Source: Prochlorococcus sp. AG-402-G06
GTDB lineage: Bacteria > Cyanobacteriota > Cyanobacteriia > PCC-6307 > Cyanobiaceae
NCBI GenBank assembly: GCA_003277985.1
Contig: QCHR01000003.1
Span: 58,011-122,010, forward strand
Reading direction: 5' to 3'
Length of the DNA stretch: 64,000 bases
A program made the translations under genes and the position numbers. Shown in pieces: positions 7,578 to 17,272 of the stretch (the first letter of the stretch is position 1; each line of letters begins with the position of its first letter). Below the pieces are notes generated by a model. It was given only the letters and a program-made list of their open reading frames with translations. It had not been told where the DNA came from and searched no databases.

Positions 7578-10500
7578 CTAAATTCCAAAGTATTTAGCTA
7601 CTGGATGTAATGCAACAATAGCAGTAGTACTTTGTTCTGGATGAAGTTGCTCACTTTCATCCATAGAGATATTAATTTTTTTAGCATCAAGCCATAACAA
7701 TTGTTTTCTAGAATCTGAAACTTCAGGACAAGCTGGATAGCCAAATGAATAACGACATCCTCGATATTTAACATCTAAGATATCTTTTATATTATCTGGT
7801 TCATACTCTTCAAATCCACATTCAGTCCTAATAACAGAATGTATATATTCTGCAAGTGCTTCTGCAAGTTGAACTGTCAAACCATGAAAAAATAGATAAT
7901 CAGAATATGAATCTTTAATAAATAATTTATGGGAAAATTCACTAGCTGATGGTCCCATTGTTACAGCCTGCATTGGCAAATAATCTAGGGGCTGATCATT
8001 ATGTAAGTCACGATAAAAATCTGCTATACAAAATCTTTTTCCAGATCTTTGCCTAGGTAATAAAAAGTCGCCTAAAAGATTTTGGTGATCTTTGTCATAA
8101 ACATTTAATTTATTTCCTACTCTACCGCAGGGGAAATAACCATACACTAATGATGGATTAATAAGCTTTTCTTTGATTATTTTATTCATCCAGTAATCTA
8201 ACTTCGGTTCTGCATTCTTAAGTAAAAACTCTTTATAATTAGAAGCAGTCATTTGCTTGGAACGTTTCATTTGCCATTGGCCTGCGAATAATGCATTACG
8301 ATCTAAGAATTTATAAACCTTATTTATGTCTATGTCTTTTTCTAATAAAAACTTTGGGCCGATGAATGGTGGTTTAATGGGGTCTAATTGAGATATATCT
8401 TTTGATCTTGAGGTATCTTCAAAAGGCTTATCTTTTATATTTTTAATACTAATTTTATTATCAATATTAGTATTTTTGTAATTACCAATTGTTATTCCCT
8501 CAGGTGTTCCTTCTTTAAAGCCTGATATATTATGCCAGTTATTTAATTCCTTTGCTTTCATGTATGAATCCATAAATTTCAAATCTGTAAAAGCATCTTT
8601 ACCGTAAATAACTTTTCCTCTATAAACACTTGCACAATCTTGATTAACAAATTTTGGAGTTAGAGCTGCTCCCCCAAGAATAATAGGTACAGTTATATCT
8701 TCTTCATTTAATGCTTTTAGATTATCTTTCATAAATGCAGTTGATTTAACTAGAAGGCCGCTCATGGCGATACAATCGGCGTTATGCTCTTTCTGAGCAT
8801 TGATTATTGAATTGACTTCTTGTTTTATTCCTAAATTAATAACTTCATAACCGTTATTTGATAAAATTATATCTACTAAATTTTTACCAATATCGTGAAC
8901 ATCACCCTTAACTGTTGCGATAATAAATTTTCCTTTTGATTGATTGACCTCAGATTTATCCATATACTGTTCTAAATATGATACTGCAAATTTCATTGTT
9001 TCTGCAGATTGGAGGACAAAAGGTAATTGCATTTGACCTGAACCAAATAATTCACCAACAACTTTCATGCCATCTAATAAATATTCATTAATAATTACTA
9101 ATGGTTTATATTTTTTTAATGCAAAATCAAGATTTGAGTGTAAATTTGTTTTTTCACCATCAATAATATGATTCTTTAATTTTTCTTCTATTGGTAATTT
9201 AATATCATCATTATTAGTACTTTTATTTAAAAGTGTCTTTGAATCATCGAAATAACTAGTTAAGGTTGTCAAAGGGTCATATGTACATACTTTATTTTCA
9301 AATATTCTTCTATCATAAATAAGATCCATGCATATTTTTATCTCTTCATCACTTATTTTGTTTAGAGGTAAAATCTTGGAGGGCGACACTATTGCAGAAT
9401 CAAGACCGGCCTTAATTGCTTCATCAAGGAATATAGAATTAAGAACAATTCTTGCACTAGAAGACAATCCAAAACTTACATTTGAAATTCCAAGGATTAA
9501 ATGAACTTCTGGATGTTCTTCTTTAATTAACTTAATTGCTTTTAGAGTTTCTAAACCATTCTTTCTATCTTCTTCTAAACCTGTTGAAATAGGTAATGCT
9601 AGAGGATCATAAAAAAGTTCATAAGATTTTAATCCAGAAAGAGTCGCATCCCTATAAGCTCTTGCAGCTATTTCTGCTTTTTTATCAGCTGATCTAGCCA
9701 TTCCATCTTCGTCAATTGTTCCGATTACGACTGCTGATCCGTATTGTTTAGCAAGATCAATTACTTTATAGAATCTGTCTGGTCCATCCTCATAATTAGT
9801 AGAATTTAAAATACATTTTCCACCAGCATGTTTTAGACCACTCTCCATTTTTTCATAATCTGTTGAATCAAGCATCAAAGGCAAATTAATATTATTAACT
9901 AGTCTTTTGACTAACATAGACATATCTTCGATCCCATTTCTCCCCACAAAATCTACATTTACATCTAATACATGAGCATTTTCCTTCAGTTGAGATTTTG
10001 CAATTCCAACGAGTCCATCCCAATCCTCATCGTTTAGGAGTTCTCTAACTTTTTTAGATCCACTAGCATTTAATCTCTCACCTACGATCAAGAAAGAGTT
10101 ATCTTGCTCATAGGGAATAGACTCATATATTGATGATGCAGCTGGAATTATAGATCTTTCTTTTGAAAGCGTAACCAATCTTTGTTCATAAGATAAAAGC
10201 TCTTTTGATAAATCTGAAAGTTGTTTAATATGTTCTGGTCTAGTTCCACAACAACCTCCAATTAGTTGAACACCTAAATCATTAATAAAATGACTAAGTT
10301 GGAACTTAAGTTCCATTGGAGTTAATCTATAATGAGCCTTGCCACCTACATTTTCAGGAAGTCCAGCATTTGGTATACAACTTATATGAAATGGTGAATG
10401 CTGCGATAAATATTTAATATGATCTTTCATTTCTTCGGGACCAGTCGCACAATTAAGGCCCAAAATATCAATATTAAATGGCTCCAGTATTGTTGTAATT

Positions 10501-11126
10501 GAAGAAATATCGCTACCAATAAGCATCTGGCCGGTAGTTTCCATGGTTACCGAAACCATTAATGGAATTCTTTTTCCAGAACCAATAGCTTCATTTACGC
10601 TTTGAAGAGCAGCCTTGATTTGAAGGACATCTTGGCAAGTTTCAATAATAAAAAGATCAATTCCGCCTTCAATAAGCGCTTTAGCTTGCTCAAGATAAGA
10701 ATTTTTTAGCTCATCAAAACTTATATGACCCAGGGTTGGTAGCTTAGTTGTTGGTCCAATAGATCCCGCAACAAATCGGGGTTTTTCCTCTGATTGATAT
10801 TTATTTACAACATTCCTTGCTATTTGTGCTGCTTTTACATTGATCTCATAAGCTTTGTTTCCAATTCCATATTCATCTAGAACAATAGAAGTAGCACCAA
10901 ATGTATTTGTTTCGATTACATCGCAACCTGCATTTAAAAATGATTCATGTACTTTTTCAACGCTGGAGACTGATGTCAAAACGAGGTTTTCATTACAACC
11001 TTCTAATGATGCTCCACCATAATCATCTGCATTAAGTTGCTGATCTTGCAGAGATGTGCCGGTAGCACCATCAAAGACTAATATCGGTCTCTTTTCAGAG
11101 TTAAGATAGTCTAGAAAATCAATCAT
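7578..11126 (-). CDS. metH: Cobalamin-dependent methionine synthase
   Basis: This 1182-residue enzyme transfers a methyl group from methyltetrahydrofolate to homocysteine through cobalamin. All four modules are present. The homocysteine-binding barrel (1-310) has zinc cysteines in LNCATG and GGCCGTRPEHI. The pterin barrel spans about 345-600 (GERLNASGSKKVRELL). The cobalamin module spans about 650-890, with DVHDIGKNLV supplying the lower-ligand histidine. The C-terminal activation domain spans about 930-1182, with RGCRYSFGYPACPE for S-adenosylmethionine binding. Length is slightly below E. coli MetH. I see no cobalamin riboswitch in the short upstream gap. Dependence on B12 fits the cobN gene nearby. 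Confidence 0.98.
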   Translation of the reverse strand: MIDFLDYLNSEKRPILVFDGATGTSLQDQQLNADDYGGASLEGCNENLVLTSVSSVEKVHESFLNAGCDVIETNTFGATSIVLDEYGIGNKAYEINVKAAQIARNVVNKYQSEEKPRFVAGSIGPTTKLPTLGHISFDELKNSYLEQAKALIEGGIDLFIIETCQDVLQIKAALQSVNEAIGSGKRIPLMVSVTMETTGQMLIGSDISSITTILEPFNIDILGLNCATGPEEMKDHIKYLSQHSPFHISCIPNAGLPENVGGKAHYRLTPMELKFQLSHFINDLGVQLIGGCCGTRPEHIKQLSDLSKELLSYEQRLVTLSKERSIIPAASSIYESIPYEQDNSFLIVGERLNASGSKKVRELLNDEDWDGLVGIAKSQLKENAHVLDVNVDFVGRNGIEDMSMLVKRLVNNINLPLMLDSTDYEKMESGLKHAGGKCILNSTNYEDGPDRFYKVIDLAKQYGSAVVIGTIDEDGMARSADKKAEIAARAYRDATLSGLKSYELFYDPLALPISTGLEEDRKNGLETLKAIKLIKEEHPEVHLILGISNVSFGLSSSARIVLNSIFLDEAIKAGLDSAIVSPSKILPLNKISDEEIKICMDLIYDRRIFENKVCTYDPLTTLTSYFDDSKTLLNKSTNNDDIKLPIEEKLKNHIIDGEKTNLHSNLDFALKKYKPLVIINEYLLDGMKVVGELFGSGQMQLPFVLQSAETMKFAVSYLEQYMDKSEVNQSKGKFIIATVKGDVHDIGKNLVDIILSNNGYEVINLGIKQEVNSIINAQKEHNADCIAMSGLLVKSTAFMKDNLKALNEEDITVPIILGGAALTPKFVNQDCASVYRGKVIYGKDAFTDLKFMDSYMKAKELNNWHNISGFKEGTPEGITIGNYKNTNIDNKISIKNIKDKPFEDTSRSKDISQLDPIKPPFIGPKFLLEKDIDINKVYKFLDRNALFAGQWQMKRSKQMTASNYKEFLLKNAEPKLDYWMNKIIKEKLINPSLVYGYFPCGRVGNKLNVYDKDHQNLLGDFLLPRQRSGKRFCIADFYRDLHNDQPLDYLPMQAVTMGPSASEFSHKLFIKDSYSDYLFFHGLTVQLAEALAEYIHSVIRTECGFEEYEPDNIKDILDVKYRGCRYSFGYPACPEVSDSRKQLLWLDAKKINISMDESEQLHPEQSTTAIVALHPVAKYFGI

Positions 11127-11189
11127 AAATTATATACTTTTCTTATAATATTGAAAATCATAAATTTAAATAAGTTATGCATTATTATT

Positions 11190-12104
11190 TTAATCTATCT
11201 GCACTCGTTTCACCCAATTTTCAAATTCAGGATCTAAACCTTCTGTAATTTTAGTTAACTTCGTTCTTAATGAATTCATTATTGGCATATCTTTACTCAT
11301 TAATGTAGTTTCAATCATTTTTATAGGAGTAATCTTCGCCGCCGTTCCTGTAAGAAATACTTCATCCGATATAAACAATTCTGTTTTATCTACTGGTCTT
11401 TCAATAACTTTTATACCTTCTCTTTTTGCAAGTTCAATAACACTGGAACGAGTTATACCTTCAAGAATGTCTTGATCAACACCAGGAGTAATTAATTCAC
11501 CATTTCGAACTATAAAAATGTTCATACCACTAGCTTCACTTATTTTTCCTTGACTATTTAATAATAGTGCCTCATCAAATCCACTTTTTACTGCTTCAGT
11601 TTTAGCTAAGGAGCTAGTAATGTAAGCTCCACTAATTTTACCTCTTAATGGAAGTGAGTTATCTTGCTGACGAGTCCAGCTACTAACACGACAAGTAACG
11701 CCCTGAGGTGATAGATAATCGCCTAGTTCTATCCCATATATAAAGAAATTAGTTTCAATATTATGTAATCTTGGTGCAATTCCTAAATCGCTAGTATATA
11801 CAAAGGGTCTGATGTATACAGGTTGAGTGGGTTTATTTGTAATTAGAAAGGATTCAAGAGACTTTAATACAAAATCCTCATCTAATTCAGTCATCAAAAA
11901 TCTAGCACTTTGACATAATCTTCTTGCATGTTTGTCTGCTCTAAATAATAAAAATGATTTACTGTTATTTGGGTCAGGAATAGCCCGCATTCCTCCAAAA
12001 GCTGCAGTTCCATAATGAAGTGCATGAGTAGCTATAGATAGCTTCGCCTCATTAAATGGTATACATTGCCCTTCAAACCAAGCGAATGGAAGAAAATTAT
12101 GCAT
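11190..12104 (-). CDS. ilvE: Branched-chain amino acid aminotransferase
   Basis: This 304-residue fold-type IV PLP enzyme carries out the last step of valine, leucine and isoleucine synthesis. Visible features are HYGTAAFGGMR near residue 30 and the PLP lysine, probably K156 in RGKISGAYITS. GKISEASGMNIFIVRNG and FLTGTAAKITPI complete the cofactor pocket. Length is standard. It lies 63 bases upstream of metH on the same strand, so a joint transcript is possible. It is divergent from cobN across 71 bases. Confidence 0.95.
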   Translation of the reverse strand: MHNFLPFAWFEGQCIPFNEAKLSIATHALHYGTAAFGGMRAIPDPNNSKSFLLFRADKHARRLCQSARFLMTELDEDFVLKSLESFLITNKPTQPVYIRPFVYTSDLGIAPRLHNIETNFFIYGIELGDYLSPQGVTCRVSSWTRQQDNSLPLRGKISGAYITSSLAKTEAVKSGFDEALLLNSQGKISEASGMNIFIVRNGELITPGVDQDILEGITRSSVIELAKREGIKVIERPVDKTELFISDEVFLTGTAAKITPIKMIETTLMSKDMPIMNSLRTKLTKITEGLDPEFENWVKRVQID

Positions 12105-12175
12105 TATTAGTTCCAGCTAAGATGAAAAAAATCAGCATTTCAGTTTTTACTGCTCTAATTACACATAATAAATGA

Positions 12176-15100
12176 ATGCATAGAATTGCCACCCTTCCGG
12201 GGAATGAACCTCAAGAAGAAAATACATTTATCGAACAGCCATCAGCTCCAGTTATCTTCCTAACTAGCGCTACATCAGATATAACCTGTCTATCTACAGT
12301 ATTAAAGCTCCATAACAATAGAAAGTGGAAAAATAAAATAAGAGCCTTACCAATAGCCTATTTATCTTCAAATGCATCGATAGATCATTATATATCTAAC
12401 ACATGTAATACAGCTGAAATCATCGTTGTTAGGTTTTTAGGGTCAAGATCATACTGGTCTTATGGATTTGAACAATTGGGTTTATGGCAATCAGAAAAAC
12501 CAAATAGACATCTGATAGTAGTCTCTGGAATTGAAAGTACAGCAAATGATGTTCAAGAAATTAGTAGCGTAAGTCATGAGAAAGTAGATTTAATTCAAAC
12601 ACTTTTGAATCAAGGAGGTATAAAAAACTATATCTATTTGCTTCAAAGTTTAGAGAAAATAATTGATGTTGAAGAAATTTATTTAAATCCAGATTTAATT
12701 GAATATCATGATGAGTTAATCAAATGGAAATGGGAAAATAATAACAATCCATCAATTGCCGTATTTCTTTATAAATCACTTTTACAATCCGGCAATACAG
12801 AGTTGGCTGATAAAATTATAGCTATATCTAATAAATATAAATTAAATGCAAAAATAATTTGGATCACAAGTTTTAAATCGAAAAATATAGAGAATCAAAT
12901 AATTAGTTTATTAGACAAAGAGAATATAAAAGCGATAATAACTACTACTTCATTCTCAACAGTTCAGTATAATAATGATGATGTTAAAAATAACTTGTGG
13001 GATAGATTAGATATACCTGTCTATCAACTTCTTATCTCAAGCTCATCTATAACTGAATGGAATAAATCTACAGTAGGCCTTAACCCAATTGACTTATCAA
13101 TTCAAGTTGTTTTACCAGAGTTAGATGGTCGTATCTGCACAATTCCAATTGCATTTAAAAACCTTACTTATACAGATAATGAATTATCAATTGCTGTATA
13201 TAAAACAGAGCCATATGAAATACATATTGAATGGTGCTTAAAATATATAAAAAATCTAATTAATCTACAACAATCGAATAATTCGAATAAAAAGATAGTT
13301 CTCATGATAGCAAACTATCCTGTAAAAGACTCAAGAATTGCAAATGGAGTTGGATTAGATACACCAGAAAGCCTATTAAATATTTTGAAATGGCTTAGAG
13401 ACGAGGGATATAATTTAGGTAATGATCAAATTCCTCACAATAGTAAAGAATTAATCAACATCATTATTAGTCATAGAACAAATTCTGAAGAGACAATCTC
13501 AAATAAACCACAAGCATATTTAAATATTGAAGATTATTTATATTATTGGAATAAACTAGAATCTAAGGTTAAAAATAAGATTACAAATCGATGGGGAGAT
13601 CCACTTAATTCTGTACAATTAGAAAAAAATGGCTTTCCAATTAATGGAATAGCCTTTGGAAATATAACAATTCTAGTTCAGTCGAATAGGGGTTATGAGA
13701 GCGATAATTTGTCTGATTTACACTCGCCCGACTTACCTCCAACACATAAATATATTGCACAATACTTTTGGTTAAATAACACATTTAATGCTAATGCAAT
13801 TGTACATCTTGGTAAACATGGAAGCTTAGAATGGTTACCAGGAAAAGGGGTTGGTTTAAGTCATGATTGTTACCCATTAATTCTTTGTCCTCCGATTCCA
13901 AATATATATCCATTTATTGTAAATGATCCTGGTGAAGGCTCTCAAGCAAAAAGAAGAACACATGCAATCATTATAGATCACTTAACTCCTCCATTGTCTC
14001 ATTCGGGTAGTTTTAATGACCTACTAATAATTGAGAATCTAATTGATGAATATTATGAATCTAAACTTATTAATGATAATAGAAATGAATTATTAGAAAA
14101 AAAGATACTAGATCTTCTAATTAAAAATTCTTGGCCAGGTATTGAATCAAATAACATTAAATCAAAAAAAGAAAATTTAGTTCTACAAGATCTAATAGAT
14201 AATGCAGAGAGTTATTTATGTGAAATCAAGAATTCCCAGATAAGAACTGGTCTTCATGTTTTCGGAGTTAATGAGAGTAAGGATAAATTATTAGAGTTAA
14301 CACTCACAATTTCCAATGTACCGACAGCAACAACCCTCGGTCTTACGCAAAATTTAGCAGAAGATTTAGGGTTTACGTTTGACCCTTGGAGTGACGAAGA
14401 GAGTAAAAATTTAAATCAAGTAGATATTGATTTATTTAAAGAATATACAACTATGAATGCAAGGAAAGTCGGTAAAGTAGTTGAATGGTTGAATGATATT
14501 GGAAAATACATAATAGAGTATCATTGTTTTAAATTTCTTAATTACAAAGTAAAATCAAAAAAGAAGATACTATTTGATAGTAAAATATTAAATTACCTAG
14601 ATCATGAAAAACCTAATATTTTTATAAATCATTTATTAAATAATATTTTACCTAAAATATTAAATAGTTCAGCCAACGAAAAAACTAATTTTCTCAGAGC
14701 TTTAGAAGGCAAAAGAATTTCTAGCGGACCTTCCGGGGCCCCTACAAGAGGGAAATTAGAAGTTTTACCCACAGGTAAGAATTTCTTTTCTGTTGATATA
14801 AGAGCAATACCAACTGAAACAGCATGGGACTTGGGGAAAAGAAGTGCTGAACAAATAATGGATCTTTACCTACAAGAAAATGGAGAACACCTTTCACATC
14901 TTGCTATTTCAATTTGGGGTACTTCAACAATGAGAAATGGTGGAGAAGATATTTGTCAGCTTTTTGCTCTTATGGGTTTAAGACCAATATGGGACGGGAC
15001 GTTAAGAAGAGTAGTTGACGTAGAGGTCATTCCCATCAGTGTATTGAACAGGCCAAGAGTAGACGTAACATTAAGAATTTCTGGTTTGTTCAGGGATGCA

Positions 15101-15946
15101 TTTCCTCAGATTATTGAATTGATTAGGAAAGGTCAAAACCTTATTGGTAATCTAAAAGAGTCCTCTTCTATTAATCCACTTGCTGAGTCATATAGAAATG
15201 GAAATACAAAATCAAGAATATATGGATCTGCCCCTGGATCATACGGAGCAGGATTACAAGAAATAATCAATAGTGGATCTTGGGAGAATCAATCAGAACT
15301 CGCTGATGCTTTTATCGAATGGAGTAAATGGAGATATGAAGGTTCAAATAAAATCATAAAAGACAAAAATGGATTAGAAAGTAATTTATCAAAGGTAAAA
15401 GTAGTACTTCACAGTCAGGACAATAGAGAACACGACATACTTGATTCAGATGATTACTATCAATTTCAGGGTGGATTGATATCCGCGATTAAAAAAACTA
15501 GTGGAACAGATCCTCAAGCCTATTTTGGGGATAATTCAAGATATCAGCGACCAAGAATTCATAAACTCTCAAAAGAAATTGATAAAGTCGTTCGTAGCAG
15601 ATTATTAAACCCTAAATGGATAGAGGGTATGAAAAAACATGGATATAAAGGAGCTTTTGAAATGTCAGCTAGCCTTGACTATTTATTCTCTTTTGATGCG
15701 ACTACAAACTTAGTTCCTAATTGGTGTTATAAATCAATTTTGAATAATTGGTTAAAGAATAATAATACGAAAAATTTTATCTGTGAAAACAATCCTTGGG
15801 CTTTAAGAGATATCGCTGAAAGATTACTAGAAGCAACTAACAGAAAACTTTGGACAAATGCAACTATTGAAGAGATATCATCTATAAAAAAATTCCTATC
15901 AGACATAGATAGTAAAATTGAAACCTATTCTTCTAATAATTTATAA
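12176..15946 (+). CDS. cobN: Cobaltochelatase CobN-like large subunit
   Basis: The 1256-residue protein belongs to the CobN/ChlH family of large chelatase subunits, which bind the tetrapyrrole during metal insertion. Family landmarks include HLGKHGSLEWLPGKGVGLS at about residue 545, GPSGAPTRGKLEVLPTGKNF at about 850 and YGSAPGSYGAGLQEI at about 1020. The length and the SAPGSYGAGL form fit CobN better than the longer ChlH of chlorophyll synthesis, so cobalt insertion into hydrogenobyrinate is the likely role. No CobS or CobT partners are nearby. In cyanobacteria the ATPase work is thought to fall to the ChlI/ChlD subunits, an inference here. Confidence 0.88.
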   Translation: MHRIATLPGNEPQEENTFIEQPSAPVIFLTSATSDITCLSTVLKLHNNRKWKNKIRALPIAYLSSNASIDHYISNTCNTAEIIVVRFLGSRSYWSYGFEQLGLWQSEKPNRHLIVVSGIESTANDVQEISSVSHEKVDLIQTLLNQGGIKNYIYLLQSLEKIIDVEEIYLNPDLIEYHDELIKWKWENNNNPSIAVFLYKSLLQSGNTELADKIIAISNKYKLNAKIIWITSFKSKNIENQIISLLDKENIKAIITTTSFSTVQYNNDDVKNNLWDRLDIPVYQLLISSSSITEWNKSTVGLNPIDLSIQVVLPELDGRICTIPIAFKNLTYTDNELSIAVYKTEPYEIHIEWCLKYIKNLINLQQSNNSNKKIVLMIANYPVKDSRIANGVGLDTPESLLNILKWLRDEGYNLGNDQIPHNSKELINIIISHRTNSEETISNKPQAYLNIEDYLYYWNKLESKVKNKITNRWGDPLNSVQLEKNGFPINGIAFGNITILVQSNRGYESDNLSDLHSPDLPPTHKYIAQYFWLNNTFNANAIVHLGKHGSLEWLPGKGVGLSHDCYPLILCPPIPNIYPFIVNDPGEGSQAKRRTHAIIIDHLTPPLSHSGSFNDLLIIENLIDEYYESKLINDNRNELLEKKILDLLIKNSWPGIESNNIKSKKENLVLQDLIDNAESYLCEIKNSQIRTGLHVFGVNESKDKLLELTLTISNVPTATTLGLTQNLAEDLGFTFDPWSDEESKNLNQVDIDLFKEYTTMNARKVGKVVEWLNDIGKYIIEYHCFKFLNYKVKSKKKILFDSKILNYLDHEKPNIFINHLLNNILPKILNSSANEKTNFLRALEGKRISSGPSGAPTRGKLEVLPTGKNFFSVDIRAIPTETAWDLGKRSAEQIMDLYLQENGEHLSHLAISIWGTSTMRNGGEDICQLFALMGLRPIWDGTLRRVVDVEVIPISVLNRPRVDVTLRISGLFRDAFPQIIELIRKGQNLIGNLKESSSINPLAESYRNGNTKSRIYGSAPGSYGAGLQEIINSGSWENQSELADAFIEWSKWRYEGSNKIIKDKNGLESNLSKVKVVLHSQDNREHDILDSDDYYQFQGGLISAIKKTSGTDPQAYFGDNSRYQRPRIHKLSKEIDKVVRSRLLNPKWIEGMKKHGYKGAFEMSASLDYLFSFDATTNLVPNWCYKSILNNWLKNNNTKNFICENNPWALRDIAERLLEATNRKLWTNATIEEISSIKKFLSDIDSKIETYSSNNL

Positions 15947-15951
15947 ATTAT

Positions 15952-16611
15952 TCAGCGCCTAAGAAGAGATAGTCCGTGGCTATCGGTACCACATGTTGAT
16001 AATAATGAATAAGAATTAGCACAATCAAATATTTTATCGCAGATAAATTCTGATGGGATCCATTTATGTGCTCTTTCATAGTTATACCATGTTTCAATAG
16101 CATCAAAATTTAGTTTTGATGCTTCATTGATCAAGAGATCAAATGGAAGCTTATATCTAGCAGGATGAGCTAATACAGCAATTCCATTCGATTTATGAAT
16201 CGAATCAACTACAGCCGAAGCTAATAATTCTTTACCAATAGCAGACTTATGGTCAACATAAGGTAATAAGTATTTTGATTTATGATCAAAACCAAGACCT
16301 AAAACATGAACTAAACACCCCTTTAATAGACAAGTAATTTCTATTCCAGTCCAAAGTTTAGGGGAATTTGATCTCTCCTTATATATACAGTCGTTCAATT
16401 TACTTAATTCAATATATGCATCAACTGAGTGATGATCAGTAATTGCATAATGGTCAAGATTTAGTTCAATCGCTTGATGATAAATCTGGTTAGCAGTCAA
16501 ACTTCCATCACTATATGTTGAATGCATATGAAAGTTAATAGAATTTGGGCAACTTTTCCTAGTAATTGATCTGATTATGTTGATTAAGTTAGGAGAATAA
16601 ATATCAGACAT
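15952..16611 (-). CDS. PHP-domain metal-dependent phosphoesterase
   Basis: A 219-residue protein with the PHP signatures in order: NFHMHSTYSDG (HxH, residues about 27-29), AITDHHSVDAY with the second histidine pair, GIEITCLL, IAVLAHPARY and TCGTDSHG. These residues bind the trinuclear metal centre. Relatives such as YciV/TrpH-like enzymes hydrolyse nucleotide phosphates. The substrate here is unknown. Its stop lies five bases from the convergent cobN stop. HemJ lies five bases upstream on the same strand, so they are probably co-transcribed. Confidence 0.88.
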   Translation of the reverse strand: MSDIYSPNLINIIRSITRKSCPNSINFHMHSTYSDGSLTANQIYHQAIELNLDHYAITDHHSVDAYIELSKLNDCIYKERSNSPKLWTGIEITCLLKGCLVHVLGLGFDHKSKYLLPYVDHKSAIGKELLASAVVDSIHKSNGIAVLAHPARYKLPFDLLINEASKLNFDAIETWYNYERAHKWIPSEFICDKIFDCANSYSLLSTCGTDSHGLSLLRR

Positions 16612-16616
16612 ACTAA

Positions 16617-17180
16617 CTAAGTGAGTTGTTTTCTATTCCTTCTCCATTTAGCATAAAACTGTATACTTGCAGCCATAAAGAGAATTAAACCAAATATCAA
16701 CCAACTTGCCGCACTTGTTGGAAACTGATTTTTAAATACAACAAGCATTACAACAACTACTAATAAAAGTGTTGGTAACTCATTCAAAGCACGTAATTGT
16801 TGTCCACTATAATTATATTGATTATTAGTAAGTTCATTCATAATTTTATAGCAATAAAAATGATAAATAAGTAAAAAGACGACAAACAATAATTTAATCT
16901 GCATCCATGTTTGAGTAAGATATACAGGCTGCATATATAATAATCCAGACGCCATAATGACAGCTAAGATCATGCCAGGAGTTGTAATAATATTAGCTAG
17001 TCTTTTCTCCATTAATGTATATTGCTTATTAAATACCTCCCTAATTTCATCTTTCTCATTCTGCACTTCTACATGATAAATAAATAATCTTACTAAGTAA
17101 AATAAGCCTGCAAACCAAACAACTACACCGATAATATGAAAAGATTTAAACCATAAATATGTCTCTGGTGAAAAAATCAT
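16617..17180 (-). CDS. hemJ: Protoporphyrinogen IX oxidase HemJ
   Basis: This 187-residue membrane protein begins with a hydrophobic segment carrying the HemJ signature (WFKSFHIIGVVVWFAGLFYL). The histidine and tryptophan there are conserved in the UPF0093 family. It has about four to five membrane spans (roughly 8-30, 55-78, 85-105, 125-145, 152-172). HemJ oxidises protoporphyrinogen IX to protoporphyrin IX in heme and chlorophyll synthesis in cyanobacteria. The short C-terminal tail is basic. The start gives the conserved MIFSPETYLWFKSFH leader. Confidence 0.93.
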   Translation of the reverse strand: MIFSPETYLWFKSFHIIGVVVWFAGLFYLVRLFIYHVEVQNEKDEIREVFNKQYTLMEKRLANIITTPGMILAVIMASGLLYMQPVYLTQTWMQIKLLFVVFLLIYHFYCYKIMNELTNNQYNYSGQQLRALNELPTLLLVVVVMLVVFKNQFPTSAASWLIFGLILFMAASIQFYAKWRRNRKQLT

Positions 17181-17272
17181 ATTCTATTAAATGTTTCGTA
17201 TCTTCATATCACTCTATACATTACTATAATATAGATTAACTGTCCTAGTATCGTTAATAATTTATCAATAGA

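Noticed and set aside
15935..15952. 18-bp palindrome at the cobN stop
   Set aside because: It is made only of A and T, so a chance palindrome is likely, and there is no strong stem or T run for termination.
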